The translations under genes were made by a program, and so were the position numbers. From NCBI GenBank assembly GCA_030063045.1, contig JAQSEB010000058.1, positions 868,001-932,000 of the forward strand: a stretch of 64,000 nucleotides of DNA, given 5' to 3'. The notes below the pieces were generated by a model. The model was not told the origin of the DNA. It ran no database searches and saw only the letters and a list, made by a program, of their open reading frames with translations. Of this stretch, positions 24,341-35,907 are shown in pieces. The stretch comes from Pratylenchus scribneri. Taxonomy: Eukaryota > Nematoda > Chromadorea > Rhabditida > Pratylenchidae. Position 1 is the stretch's first letter. The number at the start of each line of letters is the position of its first letter.

Positions 24341-25370
24341 CTGAAAAGGGTGAACATTTTTTAAGAGGAATTGGACGACATGTTCCCAAGGAGATTGGAA
24401 TTTTAGGAATTTTTTTGGGGGAGGAGGGAAGGTGGGAATATGGTGGCCCTTTAAAAATGCTGCACTTTTGAAGGGATTTTTGCAGATGGGGCAGAGGGAC
24501 AATTAGAGTCGTTGGAGAATTGGCCATCTTATTAAAAATTCAGTTAAACTTAAATTAGGACTTTTAGATTAGGTTTTTTGGGTTGGATTAAAGGCTCTTA
24601 TTAGGGTCCGGAACATAGGAAAACGAGGACAAAATCAAACAGCACTTTTATATTCCATACTGCATTATAGAAACAATTTTAATAAAGCCGAAAAAATTGC
24701 CCGTCGGCGTTCAATTGTTCTGCGTTCAATTTCCGGAACATGGAATGTGGGAGGGGACAAAATGTATTTGGAAAAAAAGGAAGGCGGAAGCGGAAAAAAA
24801 TTACCAATAAAGAAAAATATTTATTTTCTATTTACGTAAAAGGCTCATTAAAATTGAGAAAAGGAGGCGAAGAAAATGTAAAATTGTTGCGGAAAAATGT
24901 AGGAGAAACCGGAAAGAACGGTTTTCAATCTCTGGGGGGAATAATTTTTTGGCCAAAGTTCGCAAAAAATGGAACGGGGATTGAACGGAAATGAATGGGG
25001 AAGAAGGAAAGGCGGCGGCATTTCCCATTTTTTTTTGCTTTGAGAGTAAATTCTGGAGGCCAAAAGGATTGGCCGAATGGCCGAGACCGACTTGCTTTTT
25101 GGTGCCTTCCCCCATTATTCCAGCCGTTGTTTTCCCCAAGAGGGCCATTTCCCCTTCCTCCAACCAATTCGAATATTCCCCTCCTTCTTTGTTCGTGTAT
25201 GCTTCGACTGGCACAACATTATTCATTTGGATTGGGATTGGGGGGATGGAATTTTATGAGAGGATCCAATTTTTGTGATATAAATAAAAATTATAAAACA
25301 TTGAAAAATGATTCAAAAAGGCGATAGAGGCTATTTTATTCAGTGCCGCGGATTGAGTCGTCCCCGAACT

Positions 25371-25668
25371 TGTTTTTGGCACATAATTCAGCAAGGAAGT
25401 AATCAATTCAGGAAGGCAATATACCATTTTAATACCCCAAAGTGCCTCTAAAAAGTGGCTTCATTAATTCAGTCAAATCCATCTTTTTAAAAAAGTCACA
25501 TATCTTTGAATATAATTAACCCGCTTTTTTAGAAAAAGCCACTTATTTTATAGTTTTGTTTTCAAAAAAATTTGATAAGCCACTTTTTAGAGGACATTTA
25601 GGGCTTTTAAATGGCATATTGCCTTCCTAAATTGGTTGCTTCCTTGTTGAATTATAGCTAAAAGAATA
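25371..25668 (+). mobile_element. FB1 foldback element, copy 3
   Basis: The left arm has CAGCAAGGAAGTAATCAATT; the right arm has AAATTGGTTGCTTCCTTGTT. The centre (ATATCTTTGAATATAATTAA, GCCACTTATTTTATAG) gives plus orientation. Intergenic, just downstream of the DUSP-like gene stop. Confidence 0.8.
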
Positions 25669-25980
25669 ATACCAGGTACCAAGGAAACATCCTTCTACAA
25701 AACGATATATGAAAAATATATATTTTTTAAATTTTTTACAAGAAAATGAATCAAATAAATGAGAAAAAAGGAAATTAGTCAAATTATTCATCGCAAGTAT
25801 GTTTTCTATTTTGTGAGGAAGAAAGGGCAAATCCAATTTCCCTCACATCAGCCACAAAAGTGTCAAGTGCAATGGAAAGGAAAGTGCCGCCCAACTTAAA
25901 AATATTTTATAATTTTGTGACGTTGTGGCCTAATTGGCCAATTCCCCCTCATCCGCCCACCTCAAAATCTCATCCTCATC

Positions 25981-28900
25981 TCAATTCCATGCGGTCCTCT
26001 TGACAGTGAACATTTTGTTCAATTGTTGGCTGTCAAGTCGGGAACTTTCGGCGCGGATGCCCAAAATGCTTTGCCATCGCATCAGTGCACGTTGCAATGT
26101 GTCCTTTAGATTTATTAGAGGGAAATTAAAGAAGAAATGGAAATAAATTTTTTAAAATTTATTTTCTTGAAAAATCTCTTTCGAAAATGAGGGAATTTGT
26201 AGAGAAAGGGTAAATAAATAAATGGTAAAAATCCAGAAAAAAAAAATAAAAATAAATGTCATTCAATAGATTCCCAGGGGTAAAATTGATTGAACAAAAA
26301 ATTTAAACCCGAAAAATTTTCTTATAGAACCTTTAGAATCCCTTATTTTAAAAGAGAATATTAATTCATTGAATCGTTAAAAGATTTTTCGGTAAATTTC
26401 AAAGAGTATTAATAAATATTCACCGAAATGCAAGTACCGGGTCGCATTGAACTCATCTGGAAGAAAAATTTGAATAATAAATTAAAAAAAATGAGTGAAT
26501 ATTCATTTTCCACTTACCATTTTGCTGATTTTGTTGATTGCTTGCACTCGAGTTTGCTAAAAATTAGTCAAAAATATTTATTTTCCTTCCATATGTATAT
26601 ATTTATTTAATAGATGTCAGTGAAAACTATTTTTCCTACCATATTCCACATCACCATATTACCATATAATCCATGCTTCCTCCCATCAATCATATTTTGC
26701 CCCAAGCCTTTTTAACTAACTCATTTACTTTTTCCAACAATTCAGCAATTTTCTATAACTTTCGCCGACATTCTGTTTTCCATTTTTGCACACAACGGAA
26801 TAAATATTTACTAAAGTAAAGTCCAGCCCAACTAATCCCAAAATCCTCTTCATTGGGTCACCAGGAGCTTATTAGACCCCCGGCGAAGAGAATGATAGGG
26901 TCAAAGTTCCAATTAGCATATATATTTTTCCGCTTTAAATTTCTCCAAAATTCTAAATAGTTTGAGTAGATTCCCTTTTTAATTTTGGGAACTTTCCCCC
27001 CACATTTTATTCTCACCCGATTGCAATGCATTAAATAGGCGGCCACGAATGCCGGCGCCCGATTTCGACCCTTCAACGAGTGAATTAGCACTTTCCTAAA
27101 TTTGATTAATTTTTTTTTTTCAAAGAAATATTCCCAATTGGACTTTTGTGAGATTCGCGCCTTCCGGATCAAATCGATTAGGGCCTCAAAATAGTGGATA
27201 ATCTCCTCCCTCTCCATCATTTGTGCCTTCGTGTCCACCGTTGATGGTCTCTGTAAATTTTTAAACATTATTTTAGCCATATTTTGCCTCATACCGAATC
27301 TCGACTGAGCATTTGTTGCGAATCGTCCTTCACCCGAATTGACATTGTCATTCGACTGTGTGCCGTCCGTTTTGGGCAAAGGCAAGGATATTCGGTTCGG
27401 GGTCTGTGTGCGAAATTTTTTAAGATGCCCAAAATTATTATTAAAATTCTCGAAATATTTGTTAGTCTTTTACTGAATTTAATAGCCTCTTTTGCGCATT
27501 GATCAATATCTCAGTCAGAAATTTTTCAAATTATTAATTTTTTAGATAATTTTATTTAGCTCTTTCTCTGAAGCATATTTTGAGATAAATATATTTGTTC
27601 CTTCAAACATTAATTCAGAAAGTTAGGAAGAAAAAATGAAGACTATCTAATTTTGGTTTAGCATGCTTTTTGGGTGTAATTTTGCCATTTAACTCAGAAA
27701 TATTTTGTCTCTTGCTAGGAAATAATTCCTCCTGTTTTGCTAGGAAATAATTCCGCCTGTTTAGTTAGAATATCGCCTTGCGAGCTTATAATAAATTCGC
27801 CTGTTTTAATTCCGCCTGGCGAACTTAGAATAATTCCGCCTGTTTTAATTCCGCCTGGCGAACTTAGAATAATTCCGCCTGGCGAACATAGAATAATTCC
27901 GCCTGGCGAACTTAGAATAATTCCGCCTGTTTTAATTCCGCCTGGCGAACTTAGAATAATTCCGCCTGGCGAACATAGAATAATTCCGCCTGGCGAACTT
28001 AGAATAATTCCGCCTGTTTTAATTCCGCCTGGCGAACTTAGAATAATTCCGCCTGGCGAACATAGAATAATTCCGCCTGGCGAACTTAGAATAATTCCGC
28101 CTGGCGAACTTAGAATAATTCCGCCTGTTTTAATTCCGCCTGGCGAACTTAGAATAATTCCGCCTGGCGAACTTAGAATAATTCCGCCTGGCGAACTTAG
28201 AATAATTCCGCCTGGCGAACTTAGAATAATTCCGCCTGTTTTAATTCCGCCTGGCGAACTTAGAATAATTCCGCCTGGCGAACTTAGAATAATTCCGCCT
28301 GGCGAACTTAGAATAATTCCGCCTGGCGAACTTAAAATAATTCCGCCTGTTTTGCTAAAAAATATTCCACCTATTTTTTCTTCCAATTTTGGGGGAATTT
28401 TTTAACTTTCATCGGATAAACTAATATTACTCGATCCTGCCCTATTCCACTTTCATCCAATTAACAAATATTCAACCATATTACCTGCTATTTGCCAATG
28501 TTGGATCATCCTCTTGCCCACTCAAATCCACAATATATTCAATGTTGAGGCGGCATAGCAAATTTTGATTTTGTGCTGCCTCAATGCCCCCACAATAGAC
28601 GGTTTCATCAACTTGCCAAACCAATTCACCCAAATAATTGCTTCTGCGATTGGAAGCATGGGATTGTGGCCGAGGTGGGGGTGGTGAATGCCAAATTTCT
28701 GCCTTCTCTCCTTGCTTATATTCATTCACGAATTCTGCCATCCTTCGACCGCCAATTCCCCCGTCGGCACTTCTTGTTGGACTGTCCGAATGGCGGGCAC
28801 TGTTCAAGTCGGAAATGGAATGCCAAGAGGAGGAGGAAAGTAATGGGAGTGGTGGTGGGGAGGAGGATGAATATGACGGTGGCATATTTGTGCCAAATTT

Positions 28901-31253
28901 GGATTCATCTATGGAAGTGCGTCTGACGCCGCTGGCGGCAATGGCTGTGTCAGGCATGGTGCCAGTGGCCGATGGGCTGCAGGATTGGCGATTGCTAATC
29001 AATTCCGCAGAACTCTGTTCAAATTCAAGAACAATTTAATAAATATAATTCTATTAAGATGTTTTAAAAGAAAAATTGTTGGGAATTTGCTATCATTCAA
29101 ATATTGGGCCAATTCTTTTGACTCATAACTCAACTAACAAGGAGTAACCAATCATGAAAGGTTATAACCATTTGAAAGTCAAAAATGTTCCCTAAAAAGT
29201 GGCTTTTAAAATTAAGAAAATCTTCCGATTTTTTAAAAGTTATATGCCACATAATCTAATAAACCTGAATTTTTGAGTTAAAACTGTTTATTTTACTAAT
29301 TATTCCAAAAATCAATTAGGCCCCTTTTTAGAGGAGATGTAAGGCTTTTAATTGCCATATCGCCTTCTTAAATTGGGTGTTTCCTTATTGAGCTATGGTC
29401 AAAATGCCAGATGGCCTATGGTACTGAAATGGTGATAATGAATATTGTTTTCATTTAATAAATTTAAATTTTTAAATTGAAGTAATGTTTCCCATTTCCA
29501 TAAACAGAACACAAATGAATCCCCCTCTACTCACCGATCTGGCCCTTTCCGTGCCTCCATTATTCACGCCCAATCCACCATCTGATGAGCCCCAATCCCC
29601 GCCACTGCCATAATCCACTTGCAGCGATTGGGTTGGTGCCAAAACAGGCTGAACTGGTCTGGGCAAAACCACCACCCGTTGGTTGTTTGCGGTGGCCGGT
29701 GTATGCTCCAAATTGGCAATAATTCGTTCCTCTTTGGTGGAATCCAATGAGGAGGAAACTGAGAAAATTGAGGAACGAGTGTCGGTGCTTCGAAATATTT
29801 TGCGCGAATTTTTGAACGCTGCTGCAGAATGTTGTGAGGAGGAAGATGGCATTGTTGGGGGAGCTGGGGGCACACCACTCGCAGCATTTGTGCCACATTT
29901 TGTGGGTGCCGATGCATCGGATTGAGTGGCCATTGTTGTTGTTGACAATTCACTCATTGTAGTGCTGATTGTTGTGCGGCTGTCCTCTCGCTTTTTCAGG
30001 AATACCTAAGGAAAGCTAATTAAAAAATTTTAGGCTAATTTAAGAAATTTGCAAATGGACCATAAAATTCTTTTAATTTGATACTCTATTAATTTTCCAT
30101 TCTCGAATTTTGGTTGATAAAATATAAAAATTTCTCCATTAAGGAAAATTCTTATTTTTGTTAAAATTTCCCATTCACTAAATTGTAATTTACATTCCGG
30201 AAAGTAATTGTACTAATTTCTAAGTTCATTCCGGAAAAAGATTATAATTATAATTGTAAAATCTAAGTTCTTTCCGGAAGGATTGTAATTTTAATTTTTA
30301 CTCTGGATTATAATTGTAAAACTTTGATTGTAATTGTAATTGTAATTGCGATTGTAATTGTAAAATTTAGATTGTAATTTTCATTAAAGAAACTAATTTT
30401 TATTTTCATTCCGGAAAGGATTAATGATAAAGATTTTTATTGAGGTTTTGTGAATTGACTTGAATTTGTCGAGTGTCAACCACGGAGGAGAATGGGCCAG
30501 CAGAAGCACTGCCAATTGTTGATGCTCCAGTAGAATGTGAGGAGGACGGTACAAAATTGGTGGTTGATTGGGTGGCAGCGGATGGGTGAAAAACCAATGA
30601 ACCGGATGGGGACAATGAAGTGTATGAGTGGGCCGAAGTGCAACGACTTTAAAATTTGGGAAATTAATTTGTGGTTTAGATTTAGGCTTGGGATTTGTGC
30701 CAAAAATTTGAGGCAAACTAGGCTAATTGTAAGATTAATGCCGACATTTGTGCCATGATAATACAACAATGGATAATTTTTGAAGATTGTCTCAAGAAAA
30801 ATGGGACGAATTAAAAGAAATTTGTTCAAACATTGAGGTTTTTGATCTATTAAAAGAACAACTAATAAAGTCATACATTTTCTCGGCTGTTCGGGCCTCA
30901 TGTTGTTGTTTTTGTCTTTCGCCAATTTTGCCCCCGGCATAATTTCCTCCCATCAAATCTCCCTCCTCATCCTCATCCTTTTGGCCACCTTCTTGGCCTG
31001 GTGCACAAAAGCTCAAATGCCGACTTTGCGATGGCACGTTCGAAATGTTTGCACTGTTGGCACCACCATTCATTGATGGCATTGAACGGCGAAGTGCCAT
31101 CGGCAAATTTGTCATCGCCGTCGTTGATTGACGACCTCCAGATGGATGGAGGCCATCAAAATTGGTGCCACTTTGTTGCTGGGAAAGGCGTTGATGATGT
31201 TCGTCTGAATGGCATGAGGCAAAAATTGTTTGGAGTAAACTTTTGATTGACAT
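25981..31253 (-). CDS. Dual-specificity-phosphatase-like protein, catalytic Cys replaced by Ser (probable pseudophosphatase)
   Basis: Ten exons: 31253-30877, 30646-30460, 30005-29535, 29014-28485, 27403-27295, 27250-27144, 27095-27017, 26556-26518, 26456-26424 and 26103-25981; 684 aa with every junction in phase. Residues 1 to about 465 are a Ser/Thr/Pro/Gln-rich, probably disordered region. The DUSP fold follows: LGELVWQVDETVYCGGIE, RLNIEYIVDLSG, then EEIIHYFEALIDLIRKARIS and the P-loop KVLIHSLKGRNRAPAFVAAY. In active family members the P-loop is HCxxGxxRS/T. Here it is H599-S600-LKG-RN-R606-A, so the nucleophilic Cys is Ser and the residue after Arg is Ala. The Arg is kept, as in substrate-binding pseudophosphatases such as STYX. 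RVQAINKISK and MRPGTC resemble the C-terminal helices of active DUSPs. Intron 4 holds a minisatellite and intron 3 a foldback element. It could be a scaffold or substrate trap. No kinase-docking motif was identified. Confidence 0.85.
27715..28372. repeat. Minisatellite array 2 (inverted relative to array 1)
   Basis: Units AATTCCGCCTGGCGAACTTAGAAT (24 bp), the reverse complement of the array 1 unit, interspersed with 15-bp inserts GTTTTAATTCCGCCT. Both 24 and 15 are multiples of three, so both strands stay open for over 220 codons and give spurious repeat proteins. Lies in intron 4 of the DUSP-like gene. Confidence 0.95.
29110..29428 (+). mobile_element. FB1 foldback element, copy 4 (DUSP-like intron 3)
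   Basis: Diverged copy: AACAAGGAGTAACCAATCAT on the left, TATCGCCTTCTTAAATTGGG and TTGAGCTATGGTC on the right, GGTACTGAAA at the edge. Plus orientation by its centre. Confidence 0.75.
30190..30420. repeat. Degenerate TTCCGGAA / TGTAATTG repeat
   Basis: Intronic stretch (DUSP-like intron 2) with four TTCCGGAA motifs, two of them in the context TAAGTTC(A/T)TTCCGGAA, plus short AATTGTAATTGTAATTG runs. The TAAGTTCTTTCCGGAA context is the unit core of the large array at 59528-60520. Confidence 0.65.
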
Positions 31254-31644
31254 TTTGTTTTGGCCACGAATATTTTGAAAAGGCGGAGAGGAGGCAATTT
31301 AATAATTTTGAAAGACGATGAATAAAATGAAATGAAAAGTGGGGAAAGGGGATAATTGGAAGGATGTACCAAATGTTGATTAGGGCCAAGCCCACAGTGC
31401 CCCCACACTAATTGGCGGTTTTTTCGCGAAAAGTGGGCGAAATGAAGATGCGGAAATTGTACGCCTGAATGGATAATTTTCTAATACACAAAACAAAAAG
31501 TAATTGGCTAATGGGACCGGAAAGGCCATTGAGATGGGCCCAAAATTAATTGGTAATGGATAAAAAAAATAATGATTTTGATGCTTGCAGGATAAAATGT
31601 GGTGGTGGAACAGGACGATTGACCATAATTTTGGAACCTAATGA

Positions 31645-31945
31645 GCGTTCTTTTGACCATAGCTCAACAAGGAAGCAACCAATTTGGGAAGGCAATATGC
31701 CATTTGAAAGCCCTAAATGTCCTCTAAAAAGTGGCCTTACTAGTTTTTGAAAATTTCAAATTACTTTTAAAATAAACGGCTTTTCCTTCAAAATAATGGT
31801 TTATAACACTAAAAAACATATAAGTATTTAAAATGGTAATTTCATAAAATTAAAGTAAGCCAACTTTTAGAGGACATTTAGGGCTTTCCAACGGGATATT
31901 GCCTTCCAAGTTTGGTTACCGTCTCGCTGAGCTATGAGTTAAAAA
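31645..31945 (-). mobile_element. FB1 foldback element, copy 5 (first of a tandem trio)
   Basis: Arms CTCAACAAGGAAGCAACCAA and CCAAGTTTGGTTACCGTCTC; minus orientation by centre (ACGGCTTTTCCTTC). Followed after about 45 bp by copy 6. Confidence 0.85.
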
Positions 31946-31989
31946 ATGTTGGTACTCATCAATAAATGGTACTTCGGCTTTCCCTACCA

Positions 31990-32300
31990 AAATTTTTAGC
32001 CATATCTCAACAAGAAAGCAACCAATCTGAGAAGCCGATATGCCATTTGAAAGTTCTAAATGTCTTCTTAAAAGTTGCTTTTCTAATTTTTTGAAAAATC
32101 TTAAAAAATTTATAGAAAAAGCGGCATTTCCTCGCTTCGATCAGAAAATTTGTTTATTATAAACACAAAGGCATGCAAATTTTTGTAAAGCTTGAATTCA
32201 GAAAAATTAATAAGCCGCTATTTAAAAAACATTTAGGGCTTTCCAATGGTATATCGCCTTCGCAGATTGGTCACAGCCTCAATGAGCTATGAGTCAAATA
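31990..32300 (-). mobile_element. FB1 foldback element, copy 6 (middle of the trio)
   Basis: Arms CTCAACAAGAAAGCAACCAA and ATCGCCTTCGCAGATTGGTC; centre AGAAAAAGCGGCATTTCCTC gives minus orientation. Spacers to copies 5 and 7 share GGTACTTCGG(C/T)TTTCCC(T/C)ACCA. Confidence 0.85.
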
Positions 32301-32350
32301 TAAAAAATGGTGATACTCATCAATAGATGATGGTACTTCGGTTTTCCCCA

Positions 32351-32665
32351 CCATAATTTTTGGTTTTAACTCAACAAGGAAGCAGCCTATTTTGGAAGGC
32401 TATATGCCTTTTGTAAGCCCAAAATGTCCTCTAAAAAGTGGCTATATTAACTTTTCTGAAAATCTAAAAACTTGTAGAAAAAGTGGCTTTACCTCAAAAA
32501 ATACGAGTTAATTAGATTGAAAGACATACATATAATATTAATATTTTTGAAAGTGGATTTCATAAAAGTTTATAGGCCACTTTTTAGAGGACAATTTGGG
32601 CTTTCAAACGGTATATCAGCCTTCAAAATTGGCTTTGGTTTCGCTGAGTTATGAGTCAAAAATAA
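32351..32665 (-). mobile_element. FB1 foldback element, copy 7 (last of the trio)
   Basis: Arms CTCAACAAGGAAGCAGCCTA and CAGCCTTCAAAATTGGCTTT; centre TAGAAAAAGTGGCTTTACCT, minus orientation. Confidence 0.8.
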
Positions 32666-32715
32666 ATGCAGACGCAATCCATAGGTTGTTCCTTATAATA
32701 GTAATTTATGCCTAC

Positions 32716-32827
32716 CGTTTTGGCCATTTCCGCTGTTGTTGTTGCTGCTCATCCCCCGAAATGTGCTGTGCTGTTCATTTGCCAAATGGCGGCTTAAAAT
32801 TCGGTCGTCGCCGCCGCCACTTCGCAT
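32716..32827 (-). CDS. Candidate isolated 5' exon (uncertain)
   Basis: A minus-strand frame begins MRSGGGDDRILSRHLANEQ and continues Ser/Asn/Gly-rich for 37 codons to a GT donor. Composition matches the disordered start of the DUSP-like gene, whose current first exon lies about 1.46 kb downstream across the foldback trio, so it may be an alternative first exon. No phase-checked link could be made. Confidence 0.25.
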
Positions 32828-32899
32828 TTTCTAATTGTTGGGTTGTTGTTGAGTGGATTCGTCGATTGTAATTTTTTCGGCTAATAAACTTTCATTCTA

Positions 32900-34767
32900 T
32901 ATAAAATTAAAAATTCATTTAAAAAAATTGTTTTTTTGGGATATTAAGAAATTCTCATCCATATTCCATAGATTCTGGCAAATCTCGAAGCTCGAGTTAA
33001 TTAATTTGATGTCTTTTTTGACATCAAATTTTTCAATTCTTTAATTAATTAAGTTTTCTAGACTTGGATTAAGCCAGAGGCATTCGTTTTAGATGGTTGA
33101 CAAAATTGAATTTAAGTAAAGAAACCAAAAAAGTCATTGATAAAGAAAAGAGAAGGGGAATGGGTGGCCTTGGCCATCAAAATTGGTCGAAAACAAATGA
33201 TGAAATTAGAAGGCAGCCATTCCAAAAATGAATTCTAATTGTTTTTTCAAATATTTTTATCTCTAAAATATAATGTTTTTTGAAAATATGCCCACTATTC
33301 AATTCCTTAAATATTTGCATTTCTGAACCCAAAATTAGAATATTTTTAATGAATTTAGGCAAAGGTAAGAAGGCACAAAAACCCGCAGTAACCACTAAAA
33401 GGGGGAGGGGAAAAAATGACGCAATTTGTGTGCTTGGAATTGGAACATAATAAAATTTGCCGAGAACCATTCAACGGCTTTTAGGGCGTGCCAAAATCAC
33501 TCACAAACACACATTTTGAGGAATGGCGCACCCTTTTCTGGTGAGGCTGACTGCACTGGTGGCCCCAAATTTGCCCAGCAACGGCTGCCATTCACCGCGT
33601 CTAGCTTTGGCTTTACCTATTCGGCCATTCACGCAATTTTGTGGATGAAAGCGGTAAAAAACCCCACCGACCGACCCCTCTGAATTGGTTACGAAGGGAA
33701 GGAAGGGAAAGGCGCGAAAAGGTGGCCCCCAAATTGGATGGAAAAAGGGTAAGGTGTCCGCGCTCAATTGACGTAATTTGTTGGGTTGGCCGCGTTCTTG
33801 GTCACCGTCGCCGTCGCCGCTGCGCGAAAAGCAGCTGAATATCTATATTATATTGAATTTGGGACGGCTGAGGAATGTAATGTTTGGTTGGCAATGGCAC
33901 ACAAAAATGCCCCATTGGCGAAACTGTTGTGGCCTAAATCAGTCCAGTCGGCATTTTTGCGCGCCAGAAGCACCATTTTGGTGTGTGTTTCGCGTGTTGG
34001 TTGGTGTTAGAATGAAATGGCTTTTTGGGGAACTTTTGGGAAATTGAATGGCAAAAAAGGCATAAAAAATAAATATATTTTACATCAAGGGTGGACAAAA
34101 TAGTATATTGCAAAGGTGACGGCGAATTTGGCCAAGGCCACTGTGGAAAGAAGGCACAGAAATGAAAAAAAAGTGCAGGTGAAATGATGATTGGATAGAG
34201 AGAGGACGGATGAACTTTTCCTGTTTTTGCTGGGCCAAATTTGAATGCCCAATTTGGCTTATGGCCATAAAAAGAATGGGATGGAGTGGAATTGGGGTAT
34301 TATGTTAATTAGGCCGCTACCCGATAAAATGCATTTTTTAAGGGAAATGTGGATCAAATAAATTTGGATTTTTGGCCATTGCTTGGAAAAATTACTTTTT
34401 TATGATTTTTAATCAAATTTGATTGGTTGGAAAATGGCTCCTTGAAAATATAAATAATTGGAAAAATTAAAATGGAGAATTTAATCAAAATCATTAAAAA
34501 TAATAATCCTTTAGTCATTTTAAAATTCAATTGTCATTAATTGATGGGAATTGATGGAGAGTTTTTGATCATTCCTTTTGACTATATAATACAGTATATT
34601 TCTACGATTGGGCCCTCCCTATGAGAAGGAAGAAAAAGAAAAGGGGAAAGGAGATTGCTTCAGGCATTTTTTGATGAGTGACATCATTTCCATTCGCGAT
34701 CACGATAAGGAAGGGAACAATACTGTACCTCACTCAGAAAAGGAATAGATATTCTACCTTCCTAAAG
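32900..34767. other. Region with weak coding hints only
   Basis: A plus-strand frame around 33523-33653 and another around 33786-34009 (containing AEYLYYIEFGTAEECNVWLA) look protein-like in composition. The second has no ATG; its frame opens at a TTG. I could not connect them with compatible splice sites and recognise no domain. Otherwise AT-rich intergenic DNA. Confidence 0.3.
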
Positions 34768-35084
34768 TTTTTAGTTCATTTATCAAGAAAAAAGCCAATC
34801 TGAGAAGGCGATATACCATTGGAAAGCCCAAAGTGTCCTCTAAAAAGTGGCCATAATTTTTGAAATCCACCTTTACAAAAAGTTTCATGTCTTTGAGTAA
34901 AATAAACTCGAATTTTCTAATTAAATGAGGCAATGGCGCTTTTTCTACAAATTATTTTAAGTTTTCCAAAAAATAAAGTGGCCACTTTTTAGAGGACATT
35001 TGGGGCTTTTTAATGGCATATCGCCTTCCCAAATTGGTTGCTTCCTTGTGGAGCTATGGCTAAAAGAATGAGTCCACGTACTGA
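34768..35084 (+). mobile_element. FB1 foldback element, copy 8
   Basis: Well-preserved copy: GAAGGCGATATACCATTGGA on the left, AATGGCATATCGCCTTCCCA and AAATTGGTTGCTTCCTTG on the right, GTACTGAATTGTT at the edge. Plus orientation. Confidence 0.88.
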
Positions 35085-35182
35085 ATTGTTCTGTTTCATT
35101 GCAAACCAAACAATTTAATTAGCCACAAAATTGTCACATTTTTTGCTAAGAATCATCACAGAACGCTGCGTACGAAAAATTC

Positions 35183-35488
35183 TTAATAAATAGGATTTTT
35201 TGCAGCTTCACTTTTTTGCGGCTTTTTGTGCTCTTCCTTTGATGGCCAATTATTGTTTTGGCCATATTCCTTGCTTCTTCCAATTTTTTCTTCCTTTTCC
35301 GCTTGCCTTCCCCCCTCTCCTTTTGTTGCCCTCCCCATAGCTTCTTTGCTTTCCCCATCAAATTTCCCTTTCCCCTTTAATATCAAAACTTTTTCTTGGC
35401 CAATTTTTTGTTTGCCATCTATATGGGTTGGGTAATATTCTGTGCCGGTTGCCACGGGTGATCCATTTGCCGTCTTCCTCTTTAACTT
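35183..35488 (-). CDS. Possible Lys/Glu-rich terminal exon (hypothetical)
   Basis: After a TTAAAG acceptor the minus strand is open for about 100 codons, beginning RKTANGSPVATG and ending EEHKKPQKSEAAKNPIY before a stop. The product is Lys/Glu/Gly-rich. It has no ATG of its own and no recognisable upstream partner exon before the minisatellite at 35908, so it may be a remnant or chance frame. Confidence 0.25.
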   Translation of the reverse strand, partial: KLKRKTANGSPVATGTEYYPTHIDGKQKIGQEKVLILKGKGKFDGESKEAMGRATKGEGGRQAEKEEKIGRSKEYGQNNNWPSKEEHKKPQKSEAAKNPIY

Positions 35489-35907
35489 ATTGCCGCCAAA
35501 AGATTGGAAATGAATGAAATTGGGAAGGGGAATGACAAAAAAAAAGATGTAAATATGTAAAGAGCCACCCTACTAAATTCGGGCAAAAAATAATGAGGAT
35601 GGATTTGGAAAAGGATTCCAGAATTATTGGCGAGAATTTTGATATAATTATTGTTGACATAAGGATAATTTTGATGGAAAATCTGTGGAGATCCATGGTT
35701 TATTCATTTTTTATATCCGGTTGGCTGTCTCTTAAATTGAATGGCGTAAAATTTGTTTGTCTTCATGGCAAATGTAGTCAATCGCTGAAAATAAATTTGG
35801 CCCAGTCTCGGTTCCATTTTGATCTAAATTTTCTGGAATATAAATTTAAACAAGTCTTTGGTGAAAGAATTTATTGAAATAAAAAAAAATGAGCCGAAAT
35901 TAGCACA

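Noticed and set aside
24009..24344. 111-codon plus-strand frame
   Set aside because: Complement of an exon with a convincing hydrophobic helix on the minus strand and phase-compatible neighbours.
27715..28405. 222-223 codon frames on both strands (IPPGELRI and GGIILSSP repeats)
   Set aside because: Produced by a 24-bp (multiple of three) minisatellite inside a DUSP-like intron; both strands are open for the same trivial reason.
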